64,000 bases of DNA from Prauserella flavalba (GCF_003202235.1 NZ_MASU01000003.1:173501-237500), one strand, 5' to 3'. Counted from the stretch's first letter, positions 50,738-60,359 are shown. Numbers and translations: made by a program. Notes: generated from the letters alone by a model not told the origin.

Positions 50738-50759
50738 TGAACGTCTTCGGCGACGTTCA
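50738..50759. promoter_or_regulatory. Hairpin TGAACGTC-N6-GACGTTCA upstream of pip
   Basis: Perfect 8-base arms around TTCGGC. It lies between the panB stop (50771) and the pip start (50716), both on the minus strand. There is no T-run. It may be the panB terminator stem or an operator at the pip promoter (TATGAA just upstream on the minus strand). Confidence 0.45.
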
Positions 50760-50770
50760 TAACACCCGCT

Positions 50771-51643
50771 TCAGTGGAAGGCGTGCTCCGGGGCGGGGAA
50801 CTCGCCGCGCCGGACCTCGTCGGCAAACGCTTGCGCCGCCCCGGAGAGCACCCCGGCGACGTCGGCGTACCGCTTGACGAACCTCGGCGCCTTGCCCCGG
50901 CGCAGGCCCGCCATGTCCTGCCACACCAGAACCTGCGCGTCGCAGTCAGGGCCCGCCCCGATGCCGATGGTCGGGATCTTCAGCTCGTGGGTCACGCGCT
51001 TGGCGGCCTCGGCGGGCACCATCTCCATCACGACCGAGAAGGCACCCGCCTCCTGCAGCGCCAGCGCGTCGGCGAGCAGGTCGTCGGCCGCGGAGCCGCG
51101 GCCCTGCACCCGGTAGCCGCCGAGGTTGTGCTCGCTCTGCGGCGTGAACCCGATGTGCCCCATGACGGGGATGCCTGCCGAGGTCAGCGCCTCGACATGG
51201 GCGGCGAACCGGCGGCCGCCCTCGAGCTTCACCGCGTGCGCGCGGCCCTCCTTCATGAACCGCACGGACGTCTCCAGCGCCTGCTCAGGGGAGAGCTGGT
51301 AGGAGCCGAACGGCAGGTCGGCCACCACGAGCGCCCGCTTGACCGAGCGGGTCACCGCGCGGACCAGCGGCAGCAGCTCGTCGACCGTCACCGGGAGCGA
51401 GGTGTCGTAGCCGAACACGTTGTTGGCGGCGGAGTCGCCGACGAGCAGCACCGGAATACCCGCCTCGTCGAACAGCTCGGCCGTGTACATGTCGTAGGCG
51501 GTGAGCATGGGCCACGGCTCGCCGCGTTCCTTCAGCTCACGGAGGTGGTGGATGCGGACCTTCTTGCGCGGCGGAGTGGCCTGCGCCGAGGGGCCGGAAC
51601 CGTAGGGTGCGGAGACTTCGCCCGCGTTGTCAGGCATGGACAT
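50771..51643 (-). CDS. panB: 3-methyl-2-oxobutanoate hydroxymethyltransferase PanB
   Basis: A 290-residue protein starting [15 protein letters not shown]. The first ~25 residues are a flexible extension typical of actinobacteria; then [20 protein letters not shown] and [16 protein letters not shown], with the metal-binding Asp, followed by [13 protein letters not shown] and [20 protein letters not shown]. It transfers a hydroxymethyl group from methylene-tetrahydrofolate to ketoisovalerate, the first committed step to pantothenate and CoA. It is a single gene here; panC/panD are not adjacent. Position between RNase H-type and glnA2 genes matches mycobacterial Rv2225. Confidence 0.96.
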   Translation of the reverse strand: MSMPDNAGEVSAPYGSGPSAQATPPRKKVRIHHLRELKERGEPWPMLTAYDMYTAELFDEAGIPVLLVGDSAANNVFGYDTSLPVTVDELLPLVRAVTRSVKRALVVADLPFGSYQLSPEQALETSVRFMKEGRAHAVKLEGGRRFAAHVEALTSAGIPVMGHIGFTPQSEHNLGGYRVQGRGSAADDLLADALALQEAGAFSVVMEMVPAEAAKRVTHELKIPTIGIGAGPDCDAQVLVWQDMAGLRRGKAPRFVKRYADVAGVLSGAAQAFADEVRRGEFPAPEHAFH

Positions 51644-51832
51644 CGTTGTCGACCGTCCTTCCCTCGAGGCCTCGTCCGAGGTCCCCGGGTCGTGGATCGC
51701 TGATGACACGAGCGTGGCACCGCGAGGGGTCCCGTCCAAGTCCGTGCGACCAGCTTCACACACCGGAGGGAGGCAGGCCGGTGAACCCATTTGGGTTCCC
51801 GTTCGATCGCCCAGCGTGATAAGTACATCGCC

Positions 51833-52522
51833 ATGCTGCCGACCTTGAACCGGATTCACACTCTCGCCGCGGTTCGCGTGGTGGGAGTCGGACTGGTCGG
51901 CATCGGTACCGCCGCGCAGCTGGGCTGGCTGGCCGAGTTCTTCCTGGACACCGGGCTCTCCCCGCTGCACACCGCGCCCAACGATCTCAGCGCGCGGGGC
52001 CAGCCGTACCGGAAGCTGTTCCGCGCGTTGGAGCTGACGGCGGGAATCGCCTTCCTCCTGGCCTGCCCGCCGCTCGCCCGCCTGGCGCCGGTGCAGTGGC
52101 GGGCACGGTCGACGATCGTGGCCGTTGGGGCCTTCGGCGTGCTGCTGATCCTGCGTTCCGCCTTCCCCCTCGACTGCGCGGCGTCGATCGACGCGGTGTG
52201 CCGGCAGTCCGCGCACTCGGTGTCCCACCAGCTCAACTTCGTGATCTCGGTGCTGCTGAGCGTGGTCTACGTGCTCGGCCCGGTGACGTTGCTGCTCTGG
52301 TGGGAGGGGCGCTGGCGGATCGTGCCGTCGATCATCGTGGCGGTGGAGTCGGCGGCGTGGCTTGCGCTCGTGGCACTGAGCCTGGCGGCGTCCGGGCAGT
52401 TCGCCGGCCTGGTGATGCGCGTGCAGCTGCTCGGCGGGGCCGCGGTGCTGGTGTGTGGTGGAACGTACCTGCTCACCACGGGGCGGCACGTGCGGACGCG
52501 ATGGGAGGATTCGCGCGGGTGA
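51833..52522 (+). CDS. DUF998 multi-pass membrane protein
   Basis: ATG 51833 was chosen; the open frame begins 14 codons earlier without a ribosome site. The 229-residue product has about six membrane helices and the DUF998 family pattern [20 protein letters not shown] between helices, with three cysteines and a His. The family is widespread in bacteria and unstudied. It is divergent to panB and ends 27 bp before a DinB-like gene. Confidence 0.75.
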   Translation: MLPTLNRIHTLAAVRVVGVGLVGIGTAAQLGWLAEFFLDTGLSPLHTAPNDLSARGQPYRKLFRALELTAGIAFLLACPPLARLAPVQWRARSTIVAVGAFGVLLILRSAFPLDCAASIDAVCRQSAHSVSHQLNFVISVLLSVVYVLGPVTLLLWWEGRWRIVPSIIVAVESAAWLALVALSLAASGQFAGLVMRVQLLGGAAVLVCGGTYLLTTGRHVRTRWEDSRG

Positions 52523-52549
52523 GCGTCGTGCGGACGGGGAGGAGGCGGC

Positions 52550-53128
52550 ATGCCCGGGTTGGTCGGTCCGGTCGCCGATGAGCGCGAGGCGCTCCTCGGG
52601 TACCTCGCGCAGCAGCGCTACGTGCTGTGTCTCGCGGCTTACGGCCTCACCGACGAGCAGGCGAGGGCGACGCCTACCGTCAGCGCGTTGAGCGTCGGCG
52701 GGTTGATCAAGCACGTGGCGGCGACGGAGCGGGGCTGGCTGGGCACCGTGCTCGGCCGCGCGCCCGACGACGGCGCCGACTTCCGGATGGCGCAGGGGGA
52801 GACACTCGCCGACATCATCACCGAGTACGAGCTCGTGGCCACGGAGACCGAGGAGATCGTCGCCGGGATCGACGACCTCGGCAGGCCCGTGCCCGTGCCG
52901 GAGGGCGTGCCGTGGTTTCCCCACGACGTGGGGGCGTGGTCGGTGCGCTGGGTGCTGTTGCGGGTGATCGAGGAGACGGCGCGCCACGCGGGCCACGCCG
53001 ACATCCTGCGGGAGTCGATCGACGGGGCCACCGCGTTCCCCCTCATGGCCGCGGCCGAGGGCTGGCCGGAGACGCCGTTTCTGAAGCCGTGGCGCTACAG
53101 GTCGAACAACGTGGGCTCTTCGACGTGA
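52550..53128 (+). CDS. DinB-family protein (putative metal-dependent thiol transferase)
   Basis: ATG 52550 has GGGAGGAGG 4 nt upstream, a strong site. The 192-residue protein is a four-helix DinB_2/DUF664 protein: [12 protein letters not shown] with the first His and [15 protein letters not shown] with the other two, a three-histidine metal site. In actinobacteria many such proteins are mycothiol-dependent transferases. The substrate is unknown. Its 3' end overlaps the convergent ogt gene by 34 bp. Confidence 0.85.
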   Translation: MPGLVGPVADEREALLGYLAQQRYVLCLAAYGLTDEQARATPTVSALSVGGLIKHVAATERGWLGTVLGRAPDDGADFRMAQGETLADIITEYELVATETEEIVAGIDDLGRPVPVPEGVPWFPHDVGAWSVRWVLLRVIEETARHAGHADILRESIDGATAFPLMAAAEGWPETPFLKPWRYRSNNVGSST

Positions 53129-53640
53129 ACGCCCTCGATCTCGAGGATCCGTAGCTTCGTTCTCGTGCCGCCGTGCGCGGAGAAGCCGCCCTTCTTGCCG
53201 CCGGCCGCGAGGATCCGGTGGCACGGCACGATGGGCGCGAACGGGTTGCTGCCGAGTGCCTGGCCCACCGCGCGGGCGGAACCGGGATCGCCGAGCCGGG
53301 TCGCGATCTCGCCGTAGGTCATGGTCCGCCCCACGGGGATGCCGAGCGCGACCTCGTAGACGCGCGCGTGGAAGGGCGGCACGCGGCTGAAGTCGAGCGG
53401 CACGCGGGTGAGCTCGGGTGGGTCCTCGCCGCGCAGCAGTGCCCTCACCGCGTCGATGGCCCGCCGGACGTGCGCGGGCGGCTCCTGCTCGACGGCGCCG
53501 GGGAACCGTCGCGCGATGCGGGCACGGGTCGGCCCCTCGCCGCCCTCGGGCAGCTGACTGCCGATGACGGCCTGCTCGTCCCACGCGATGCCGCAGTGCC
53601 CGATCGCCGTCTCGTACACCGCGAACCCCCGTGTCGCCAC
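53095..53640 (-). CDS. ogt: Methylated-DNA-protein-cysteine methyltransferase
   Basis: The start was put at GTG 53640, with TAGCGT 7 nt upstream as a -10 of a leaderless mRNA; GTG 53649 is an alternative. The 181-residue protein has the active site PCHRI with the acceptor Cys, preceded by [23 protein letters not shown] (wing and recognition helix region). It removes methyl groups from O6-methylguanine in DNA by a suicide reaction. It stands alone. Confidence 0.93.
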   Translation of the reverse strand: MATRGFAVYETAIGHCGIAWDEQAVIGSQLPEGGEGPTRARIARRFPGAVEQEPPAHVRRAIDAVRALLRGEDPPELTRVPLDFSRVPPFHARVYEVALGIPVGRTMTYGEIATRLGDPGSARAVGQALGSNPFAPIVPCHRILAAGGKKGGFSAHGGTRTKLRILEIEGVHVEEPTLFDL

Positions 53641-53687
53641 GATCCGCACGCTACGCCCCCGGTCCGACAGAATCGCCCGCCCCTGAG

Positions 53688-53777
53688 GGAGCAAGGGAGC
53701 TTTCCTCCCGTTTTCGGGGAGCGAGGGAGCTTTGCTCCCGTTTTCCCGGAGCGAGGGAGCTTTACTCCCGTTTCGGC
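53688..53777. repeat. Three tandem 30-bp hairpin units, GGGAGCTTTGCTCCC family, copy 2
   Basis: Units start at 53688, 53718 and 53748. Each contains a GGGAGC stem with a mate: perfect GGGAGCTTTGCTCCC in the middle unit, one base changed in the first (CCTCCC) and last (ACTCCC). T-rich spacers TTTT separate them. The set begins one base before the nadE stop (53779), so it can end nadE transcription. Confidence 0.8.
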
Positions 53778-53778
53778 C

Positions 53779-55503
53779 TCAGTGGGTCTCGCGCCAGGCG
53801 TTCGTCATCGGCAACCTCCGGTCCCGGCCGAAAGCCTTGAAGGTGATCTTCGTGCCCGGCGGGTACTGCCTGCGCTTGTACTCGGCCCTGTCGACCATGC
53901 GCACCACCCGGTCGACCACCTCGGCGTCGAAACCCGCGGCGAGCAGGTCCTTGAACCCGCGGTCGCCCTCAACGTAGTCGTCGAGAATGTCGTCGAGCAG
54001 CGGGTAGTCGGGCAGCGAGTCCGTGTCGAGCTGACCTGGCCGAAGCTCCGCCGACGGCGGCTTGTTGATCGAGTTCTCCGGGATCGGCGGCGTCTCACCG
54101 CGCTTCTCGGCATCGGCGTTGCGCCAGCGCGCGAGCGCCCAGACGTGCGTTTTGAACACGTCCTTGATCGGTGCGAAGCCTCCGACCGCGTCGCCGTAGA
54201 TCGTCGAGTAGCCCACGGCGAGCTCGGTCTTGTTCCCGGTGGCCAGCACCAGGTGACCCTCCAGGTTGGACAGCGCCATGAGCAGCATGCCCCGTGTCCG
54301 GGCCTGGATGTTCTCCTCGGCGAGGCCTGTACCGGCCAGCGAGAGCTGGTCCACGTACACCTTCACCATGTCCGCGACCGGCTCGGTCCGGAAATGGCAG
54401 CCGAGCCTGCGCGCCAGCTCCGCGGCGTCCGACCGGGAGTGCTCCGACGAGTACTCCGACGGCATCGACACCCCGTACACCGCGTCCGGCCCGAGCGCGT
54501 CGACGGCAAGCGCGGCCGTGACGGCCGAGTCGATGCCTCCCGAGAAGCCGAACATCACCGAGCGGAAGCCGTTCTTGCGGACGTAGTCACGCAGGCCGAT
54601 CACCAGCGCCGACCACACCTCGGCCTCTTCCGGCAGCGGCTCGCTGATCGTTGGCTCCGGCAGCGGCTCGTAGGCGGGCAGCGGCTCGGCGCTCAGCACC
54701 CGCCGGCTGACGCGCAGCCCGGCGAACTCACCCTCGGCGGAATGGCCGCCCGCGGGGAGGTCGAGGTCCAGCACCTGCAGGTACTCCACGAACTGTGGTG
54801 CGCGGGCGAGCAGTTGCCCGTCCGCGGCGACGACGATGGAGTCACCGTCGAAGACGAGGTCGTCCTGACCACCGACCTGGTTGGTGTAGACGACCGGTGC
54901 ACCGGCCTCGCGTGCGCGCCCGGCGACCAACGGCAGGCGCACGTCGTCCTTCGACTTCTCGTACGGCGAGGCGTTCGGCGACACGATCAGGTCCACGCCC
55001 GCCTGGCCGAGCGCGGATACAGGTCCGCCGTCCTGCCAGAGGTCCTCGCAGATCACCATGCCGATGTCGAGGCCGTGCAGCCGGACCACATCGAGCGTGT
55101 GGCCGGGCTTGAAGTTGCGGCGCTCATCGAAGACGCCGTAGTTGGGCAGGTGGTGCTTGAACTGGCTCGCCACGATCTCGCCGCCGAGCAGTGCGGCCGC
55201 CGCGTTGCGCGGACCCTCGTCGTCCTGGTCGAGGTAGCCGACGTAGGTCAGCATCTCGCCGCAGCCCGCGTCGGCCAGCGAGCGGGCGAGCGTTTCGACC
55301 TGGGCGCGGGACGCCTGCGCGAACGCCTTGCGCAGCGCGAGGTCCTCAACCGGGTAGCCGGTGACGGACATCTCGGGGAAGACGGTGACGTGCGCGCCGG
55401 CCTCCGCGGCCTTGCGCGCCCAGTCGACGATCAGTTCGGAGTTACCGGTCAGGTCGCCGACGGTCGGGTTCACCTGGGCGAGTGCGATGCGCAGTTGCGG
55501 CAT
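53779..55503 (-). CDS. nadE: Glutamine-dependent NAD+ synthetase
   Basis: A 574-residue two-domain enzyme. The N-terminal nitrilase-type glutaminase has Glu in FPEMSVTGYP, Lys in KHHLPNYGVFDE and Cys in MVICEDLWQDGG; the C-terminal synthetase has the ATP pyrophosphatase loop FSGGIDSAV. Ammonia from glutamine is passed to NaAD to make NAD+. ATG 55503 begins MPQLRIALAQVNP; an ATG at 55539 is the alternative. Length is shorter than the ~680-residue mycobacterial form and like the other class of NadE. Flanked by hairpin repeats on both sides. Confidence 0.95.
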   Translation of the reverse strand: MPQLRIALAQVNPTVGDLTGNSELIVDWARKAAEAGAHVTVFPEMSVTGYPVEDLALRKAFAQASRAQVETLARSLADAGCGEMLTYVGYLDQDDEGPRNAAAALLGGEIVASQFKHHLPNYGVFDERRNFKPGHTLDVVRLHGLDIGMVICEDLWQDGGPVSALGQAGVDLIVSPNASPYEKSKDDVRLPLVAGRAREAGAPVVYTNQVGGQDDLVFDGDSIVVAADGQLLARAPQFVEYLQVLDLDLPAGGHSAEGEFAGLRVSRRVLSAEPLPAYEPLPEPTISEPLPEEAEVWSALVIGLRDYVRKNGFRSVMFGFSGGIDSAVTAALAVDALGPDAVYGVSMPSEYSSEHSRSDAAELARRLGCHFRTEPVADMVKVYVDQLSLAGTGLAEENIQARTRGMLLMALSNLEGHLVLATGNKTELAVGYSTIYGDAVGGFAPIKDVFKTHVWALARWRNADAEKRGETPPIPENSINKPPSAELRPGQLDTDSLPDYPLLDDILDDYVEGDRGFKDLLAAGFDAEVVDRVVRMVDRAEYKRRQYPPGTKITFKAFGRDRRLPMTNAWRETH

Positions 55504-55589
55504 GCCCCCATTCTCCAGCACGGCCGCGCCGATGCTCATGTGCCGGCGCGCACCCGGGTGTCCCACCCGCCCCAGGAGCCCCACGAAAA

Positions 55590-55644
55590 GGGGAGCAAGG
55601 GAGCTTTACTCCCGTAAAACGAGAGCAAAGCTCCCTTGCTCCCC
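55590..55644. repeat. Hairpin repeat, GGGAGCTTTGCTCCC family, copy 3
   Basis: Arms 55590-55615 and 55619-55644 pair with two mismatches around a 3-base centre. It lies in the gap between the nadE start (55503) and the secA2 stop (55659), both minus strand, so it would end secA2 transcription. Confidence 0.75.
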
Positions 55645-55658
55645 GAACCGATCCGGAC

Positions 55659-57983
55659 TCAGCTGCGCTTCTTTCGCAGCAGCCCGCGCACCTTCTTCAA
55701 CGCCTGCTCGGCGTCGGAGTCGAACGGGTTGTCCTGCACCAGGTAGGTCCACGTGGAGTTCGGCCTGCGCACGCCCGCCGCCGCGAGGTCGACGCCGTCC
55801 TCGGCGATCTCGGCCTCCACCAGCGTCTTCGCCGACCGCTTCTCGGCCTCGCCTCGGATCTTGTGGAACTCGGGGATCGCCGCTCGGTGGAACTCGTCCA
55901 GAGGCGTCTCCCTGGCCATCGCCCGCAGGTGGATCGTCTCGCGCACGTCGGTCAGGAACGCGAGGTGGTCCGCCCACAGCTGGTCGAGGTGGTACAGCAC
56001 CACCTCCCGGCAGACCCGCGTGAGCACGTCCTCGTCCAGGCTCTCGGCCAGCTCCTTGAACCGGTCCGTCTCCGCCGCCTCCAGCAGCTCCCGGGCGGCC
56101 TCGGTGCCCAAGATCTCGTCCCGCCACTTCAGCAGCTCGGCCCGCTGGTGCTCGATCAGCCGCGTGTAGCGCCACGTGTTGCGGTGGATCTCCAGGTCGA
56201 CGCCCTCGGCCACCCGCTGCGCGTGGTTGATCTGCCGGTGCGCGGCCGGGTCCGTGATCTCCCCGGTATCGTCGTCGGCCTCGATGCCCTCCGGCACGTC
56301 GGGTGCGTTCGCCAGCACCAGCTCGTCGTTGAGGCTCGCGAAGAACACCGAGCTGCCAGGGTCGCCCTGCCGCCCCGCCCGTCCGCGCAGCTGGTCGTCA
56401 AGTCTGCTGCTCGGGTACCGCGCCGTGCCGATCACGTGCAGGCCACCCAGCTCGGCCACCCGCTCCCGATCGGCGCCGTCGGCGCCGCCGAGGCGGATGT
56501 CGGTGCCCCGGCCTGCCATCTGCGTCGACACCGTGATCCGGTCGTACGTGCCGGCCTCCGCGATGATCGCCGCTTCCTCGGCGTCGTTGCGCGCGTTCAG
56601 CACCACGCACGGCAGGCCAGCCTTCGCGAGCTTCTCCGCCAGCTCCTCCGACTCCGCGACGTCCTGGGTACCGACGAGGATCGGCCGCCCGCTCTCGTGC
56701 ACGGTGCGGATCTCCTCGACGATCGCCCGCAGTTTCTTCCCCGGCGACGCGAAGATCCGGTCCGGCGAGTCCTCCCGCACGTTCGGCGTGTTCGGCGGGA
56801 TCACGGCCACCTCGAGCTTGTAGAACTCACGCAGCTGCTCGGCCACCGCCACCGCCGTGCCCGTCATGCCGGCCACCTGCGGATATCCCGCCAGCAGGGC
56901 CTGCACGGTGATCGAGTCCAGGATCTCGCCGTGGTCCGATGGCGCCAGCTGCTCCTTCGCCTCCACGGCCGCCTGCAGCCCGTCCGGCCACCGCTGCAGC
57001 TCGGCGATCCGGCCCCGCGAGGCGTTGATGAGCTGCACCTTCCCGTCACGCACCAGGTAATCGACGTCGCGGGTGAGGAGTGCGTGCGCGTGCAGCGCGA
57101 CGTTCACCGACGCGAGCCGGTCGGAGCCCTCCTCGTCGTACAGGTCCACCCCGCCGAGCGACTTCTCCACCACCGACGCGCCCGCCGACGTGAGCCACAC
57201 GTTGCGGCCATCCGCATCGGTCTCGTAGTGCAGTCCGGGACGCAGGCGCCGGACGATGTTGGCGACCTCCTCGTCGGCGATGCCCGCGTCCACCGAACCC
57301 GCCATCACCAGGGGTACGCGCGCCTCGTCCACGAGCACCGAGTCGGCCTCGTCGACGATGGCCACGTCCGGCGACGCCTGCGCGCGATCCTCCTCGCGCG
57401 TGATCAGCCGGTCGCGCAGCACGTCGAACCCGATCTCGCTCACCGCGCCGTAGCAGACCTCGGCCGAGTAGGCCTCGCGCCGCTCCCCGGCGGTGAGCGA
57501 CGGCTCGACCCAGCCGACCCGCACGCCCAGCAGCTCGTAGACCGGCCGCATCCACTCCGCGTCGCGGCGGGCGAGGTAGTCGTTCACCGAGATGACGTGC
57601 ACCCGCTTGCCCTGCAGTGCGTACCCGGCGGCAGCCAGCGCGCCTGCCAGCGTCTTGCCCTCACCGGTCGCCATCTGCACCACGTGGCCGGACAGCAGGC
57701 CCATCGTGCCGAGCAGCTGCACGTCGAACGCGCGCTCGCTCAGCCCCCGGCGGGCCGCCTCCCTGCCGAGCGCGCACAGCTCGACCAGCTGCTCGTTGCC
57801 GAAGGACTCCACGTCCCGCAGGGCGGCGGCGGCCTCGGTGAGCTGCACGTCGGAGAGGTCCTCCAGCTTCGGCTCCCGCTTCTCGATCGCGGGGAGCAGC
57901 GCCTCGTAGCGTGTGAGCTCCACGCTGCCAGGGCGCTGGATGATCCTGCGCAGCCGTTTGCCCACCCGGCTCATCAACGCCAC
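55659..57983 (-). CDS. secA2: Accessory Sec translocase ATPase SecA2
   Basis: GTG 57983 has GGGAG 7 nt upstream; ATG 57974 is the alternative. The 774-residue protein has SecA layout: VQMATGEGKTLAGALAA as Walker A, ISVNDYLARRDAEWM, the DEAD-type VDEADSVLVDEARVPL, and ISTQMAGRGTDI-like motif VI (VSTQMAGRGTDIRLGG). It is about 100-150 residues shorter than housekeeping SecA and lacks the C-terminal zinc-binding tail, which fits SecA2. It powers export of a small set of proteins, often without signal peptides. It is divergent to a lipoprotein peptidase gene across 84 bp. Confidence 0.94.
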   Translation of the reverse strand: MALMSRVGKRLRRIIQRPGSVELTRYEALLPAIEKREPKLEDLSDVQLTEAAAALRDVESFGNEQLVELCALGREAARRGLSERAFDVQLLGTMGLLSGHVVQMATGEGKTLAGALAAAGYALQGKRVHVISVNDYLARRDAEWMRPVYELLGVRVGWVEPSLTAGERREAYSAEVCYGAVSEIGFDVLRDRLITREEDRAQASPDVAIVDEADSVLVDEARVPLVMAGSVDAGIADEEVANIVRRLRPGLHYETDADGRNVWLTSAGASVVEKSLGGVDLYDEEGSDRLASVNVALHAHALLTRDVDYLVRDGKVQLINASRGRIAELQRWPDGLQAAVEAKEQLAPSDHGEILDSITVQALLAGYPQVAGMTGTAVAVAEQLREFYKLEVAVIPPNTPNVREDSPDRIFASPGKKLRAIVEEIRTVHESGRPILVGTQDVAESEELAEKLAKAGLPCVVLNARNDAEEAAIIAEAGTYDRITVSTQMAGRGTDIRLGGADGADRERVAELGGLHVIGTARYPSSRLDDQLRGRAGRQGDPGSSVFFASLNDELVLANAPDVPEGIEADDDTGEITDPAAHRQINHAQRVAEGVDLEIHRNTWRYTRLIEHQRAELLKWRDEILGTEAARELLEAAETDRFKELAESLDEDVLTRVCREVVLYHLDQLWADHLAFLTDVRETIHLRAMARETPLDEFHRAAIPEFHKIRGEAEKRSAKTLVEAEIAEDGVDLAAAGVRRPNSTWTYLVQDNPFDSDAEQALKKVRGLLRKKRS

Positions 57984-58067
57984 CCGTGGTCTCCCATCTC
58001 GAGTCTCTGCCACGCCCAACGCAGTGCTGGTGCCGTCCAGTTCCTGTGCCAATGGCACGATCGACAT

Positions 58068-59642
58068 GTGCCCGCGCAGAAACGCTACCTGTCCCTGGCC
58101 GCCTGTCTACTCGCCTTGACCGGGTTGGTGGCCTGCTCGTCGGACTCGGAGCCGAGGACGGAGCCGACCGGCCCGACCGGTCCGGTGCCCGCAGGACTCG
58201 ACCGGTTCTACGGCCAGTCGCTGGACTGGGGCGACTGCGCGCCCTACGCGACATCGGACAGCGCCCGCTCCGCGTTTCAGGGTGACGGCCTCGAGTGCGC
58301 GCGGCTGACCGTGCCGCTCGACTACTCCGACCCCGGGGGCACCACGATCAGCCTCGGCGTGCTGCGCCAGCGGGCCAGTGGCGACGACCGCATCGGGTCG
58401 CTGGTGCTCAACCCTGGGGGGCCGGGTGCGTCCGGGATGACCGCCGCGGCCTCGATCGCCCCCGGCGTCGCGGGCCAGGAGCTGGGCGAGCGCTTTGACA
58501 TCGTCGGCTTCGACCCGCGCGGAATCGGTGCGAGCGAGCCCGCCGTGAAGTGCCTCACCGGCGAAGAGCGCGACGCGGACCGCGGTGACGACTCCGAGCT
58601 CGACGGCACGCCGCAGGGCGTCGCCGAGATGGAGCAGCAGGAGCGGGAGTTCGCGCAGCGGTGCGCCCAGCGCACCGAGCACGGCAAGGAGATGCTGGCC
58701 CACCTGGGCACGCGCGACGTCGTGAAGGACCTCGACGTGCTGCGCTCGGTGCTCGGGGACGAGAAGCTCAGCTACCTCGGCTACTCCTACGGCACGCGCA
58801 TCGGCTACACCTACGCCGAGGCGTTCCCCAAGAACGTGCGGGCGCTCGTGCTCGACGGTGCGCTGGACCCGGAGCAGGACCTCGTGGAGTCGCTGGTCGC
58901 GCAGGGCGAAGGTTTCGGCAAGGCGTTCGGCGAGTTCGCCAACTGGTGTGCGCAGCGGCAGGACTGTGCGCTCGGCAACGACCCCGCGAGCGCGACCAAG
59001 GCGTACCAGGACCTCACCCGCCCGCTGATCGACAACCCGGTGCAGGTCGGCGACGGGCGTGGCCTCTCGTACGAGGACGCCACCACGGGCACCATCCAGG
59101 CGCTGTACACCGAACAGTTGTGGGAGCACCTCAACACCGGGCTCGGCGAGCTGAAGCAGGGCCGGGGCAGCACGCTCATGGGCCTCGCCGACATGTACAA
59201 CGAGCGGAGCGCGAACGGCGAGTACTCGACCACGCAGGACGCGTTCGTCGCCGTCCGCTGCGTCGACGACCCGAGGGTCACCGACAAGAACAAGATCCGT
59301 GAGGCGCAGGAGCGCTATGCCCAGGTCGCGCCGTTCCTCGACCCGGGAACGCCCGCGTCATCGGGTCGCGACGCATGCACGTTCTGGCCGGTGCCCAACA
59401 CCTCGGAGCCCCACTTGCCGAACGTCGAGGGCGTACCGCCCGCACTCGTCATCTCCACGACCAACGACCCGGCGACCCCGTACCAGGCCGGTGTCAACCT
59501 GGCGAAGGCGATGAAGGGAGCTTTGCTCACGTACGAGGGCAACCAGCACACGGTCTTCCTGCAGGGAATCTCCTGCGTGGACGACATCGGTGTGGACTAC
59601 CTCGTCGACGGCACGCTCCCCGACGAGGGCGCTCGCTGCTAG
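58068..59642 (+). CDS. Lipoprotein alpha/beta hydrolase, tripeptidyl-aminopeptidase-like (S33, TAP C-terminal)
   Basis: GTG 58068 begins a signal peptide (KRYLSLAACLLALTGLVAC) ending in the lipobox LVAC, so the mature 500-residue protein is a lipoprotein outside the membrane. The hydrolase core has LNPGGPGASGM (oxyanion loop), catalytic Ser in YLGYSYGTR, Asp in STTNDPATPY and His in GNQHTVFLQ. Actinobacterial relatives are CaeA/Hip1 of mycobacteria (Rv2224c) and SCO7095, serine proteases or esterases acting in the cell envelope. CaeA sits near panB and glnA2 in mycobacteria, as here. Adjacent secA2 is suggestive, but a lipobox implies ordinary Sec export. Confidence 0.9.
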   Translation: MPAQKRYLSLAACLLALTGLVACSSDSEPRTEPTGPTGPVPAGLDRFYGQSLDWGDCAPYATSDSARSAFQGDGLECARLTVPLDYSDPGGTTISLGVLRQRASGDDRIGSLVLNPGGPGASGMTAAASIAPGVAGQELGERFDIVGFDPRGIGASEPAVKCLTGEERDADRGDDSELDGTPQGVAEMEQQEREFAQRCAQRTEHGKEMLAHLGTRDVVKDLDVLRSVLGDEKLSYLGYSYGTRIGYTYAEAFPKNVRALVLDGALDPEQDLVESLVAQGEGFGKAFGEFANWCAQRQDCALGNDPASATKAYQDLTRPLIDNPVQVGDGRGLSYEDATTGTIQALYTEQLWEHLNTGLGELKQGRGSTLMGLADMYNERSANGEYSTTQDAFVAVRCVDDPRVTDKNKIREAQERYAQVAPFLDPGTPASSGRDACTFWPVPNTSEPHLPNVEGVPPALVISTTNDPATPYQAGVNLAKAMKGALLTYEGNQHTVFLQGISCVDDIGVDYLVDGTLPDEGARC

Positions 59643-59656
59643 CTGGCTGGCCAGGC

Positions 59657-60349
59657 CTAGTCGTCCTGCATGCTGCCGACGGGCCGGTTGTGGTCGGAGA
59701 GCGCGAGTTCGAGCATCACGGAGCCCTCGTTCTTCTGCCGAGGCGGCACCTGGATCCAGAGCCGGAGCAGGTTGCGGTTCGGCTGCTCGCTGACCCAGAA
59801 CTTCACGTCGACGTCGGCCTGGATGCCCGGCACGAGCTGTGAGACGACCTTTCGCGGCAGCTCGCCGTTGACCCGGTACGCGGTCACGTCGTCGAGCTCC
59901 TCGCTGGTCTCTGTCTTCAGTGCCGTCGCGTGGGTGAGCAGCTGATAGAGGCCGTGCTTCGGGTCGAGGATCCGGGCCGGCACGAACTGCTCGGGCACGG
60001 CCTGCTCGACCTGGTCGCCGTCGCGGTCGGTCAGCCGCAGCCGGTCGCCGGCGAGCAGGTACTCGTACTGCGCGCGATCGGTGTGCCGCTGCACGTCGGC
60101 GTCACCGCGCGCGTAGCCGTAACGCCCGTCCGAGCGCTGCGCCACACCGTCGACGGCCCGGATGGACAGCCCCGGGATCGCGCCGCTCACGCGGAAGTCG
60201 AACCGCACGCTCTCGAGGTCACGCAGTGCCTTCGCCGAGTCGTCAACGAGCGTGGCCCCGTCGGGCAGCGGGCCGCTGGTGTCCGGTGACGTGCAGCCGG
60301 TGAGCAGCCCGAGCGCGAGGACGGCGAGCAGGATCCGTCGGGACACCAT
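59657..60349 (-). CDS. LppX/LprAFG-family lipoprotein
   Basis: A 230-residue lipoprotein: signal with lipobox LLTGC (Cys near residue 19), then LVDDSAKALRDLESVRFDFRV, AIPGLSIRAVDGVAQRS and PVGSMQDD at the end. The LprG/LppX fold is a half-barrel with a hydrophobic cavity that carries triacylated glycolipids or phthiocerol lipids to the outer envelope. The downstream partner transporter (P55) known from lprG loci is not adjacent, so the lipid is unknown. Converges on the lipoprotein peptidase gene. Confidence 0.87.
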   Translation of the reverse strand: MVSRRILLAVLALGLLTGCTSPDTSGPLPDGATLVDDSAKALRDLESVRFDFRVSGAIPGLSIRAVDGVAQRSDGRYGYARGDADVQRHTDRAQYEYLLAGDRLRLTDRDGDQVEQAVPEQFVPARILDPKHGLYQLLTHATALKTETSEELDDVTAYRVNGELPRKVVSQLVPGIQADVDVKFWVSEQPNRNLLRLWIQVPPRQKNEGSVMLELALSDHNRPVGSMQDD

Positions 60350-60359
60350 GCGACCTACG

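Noticed and set aside
55482..58067. Very long plus-strand frame leading into the lipoprotein hydrolase
   Set aside because: It is the antisense of secA2, and the real gene starts at the GTG that begins the signal peptide and lipobox.
59514..59530. GGGAGCTTTGCTC inside the lipoprotein hydrolase gene as a fourth copy of the hairpin family
   Set aside because: Only 13 bases match, it is within a conserved coding region, and no paired arm exists.
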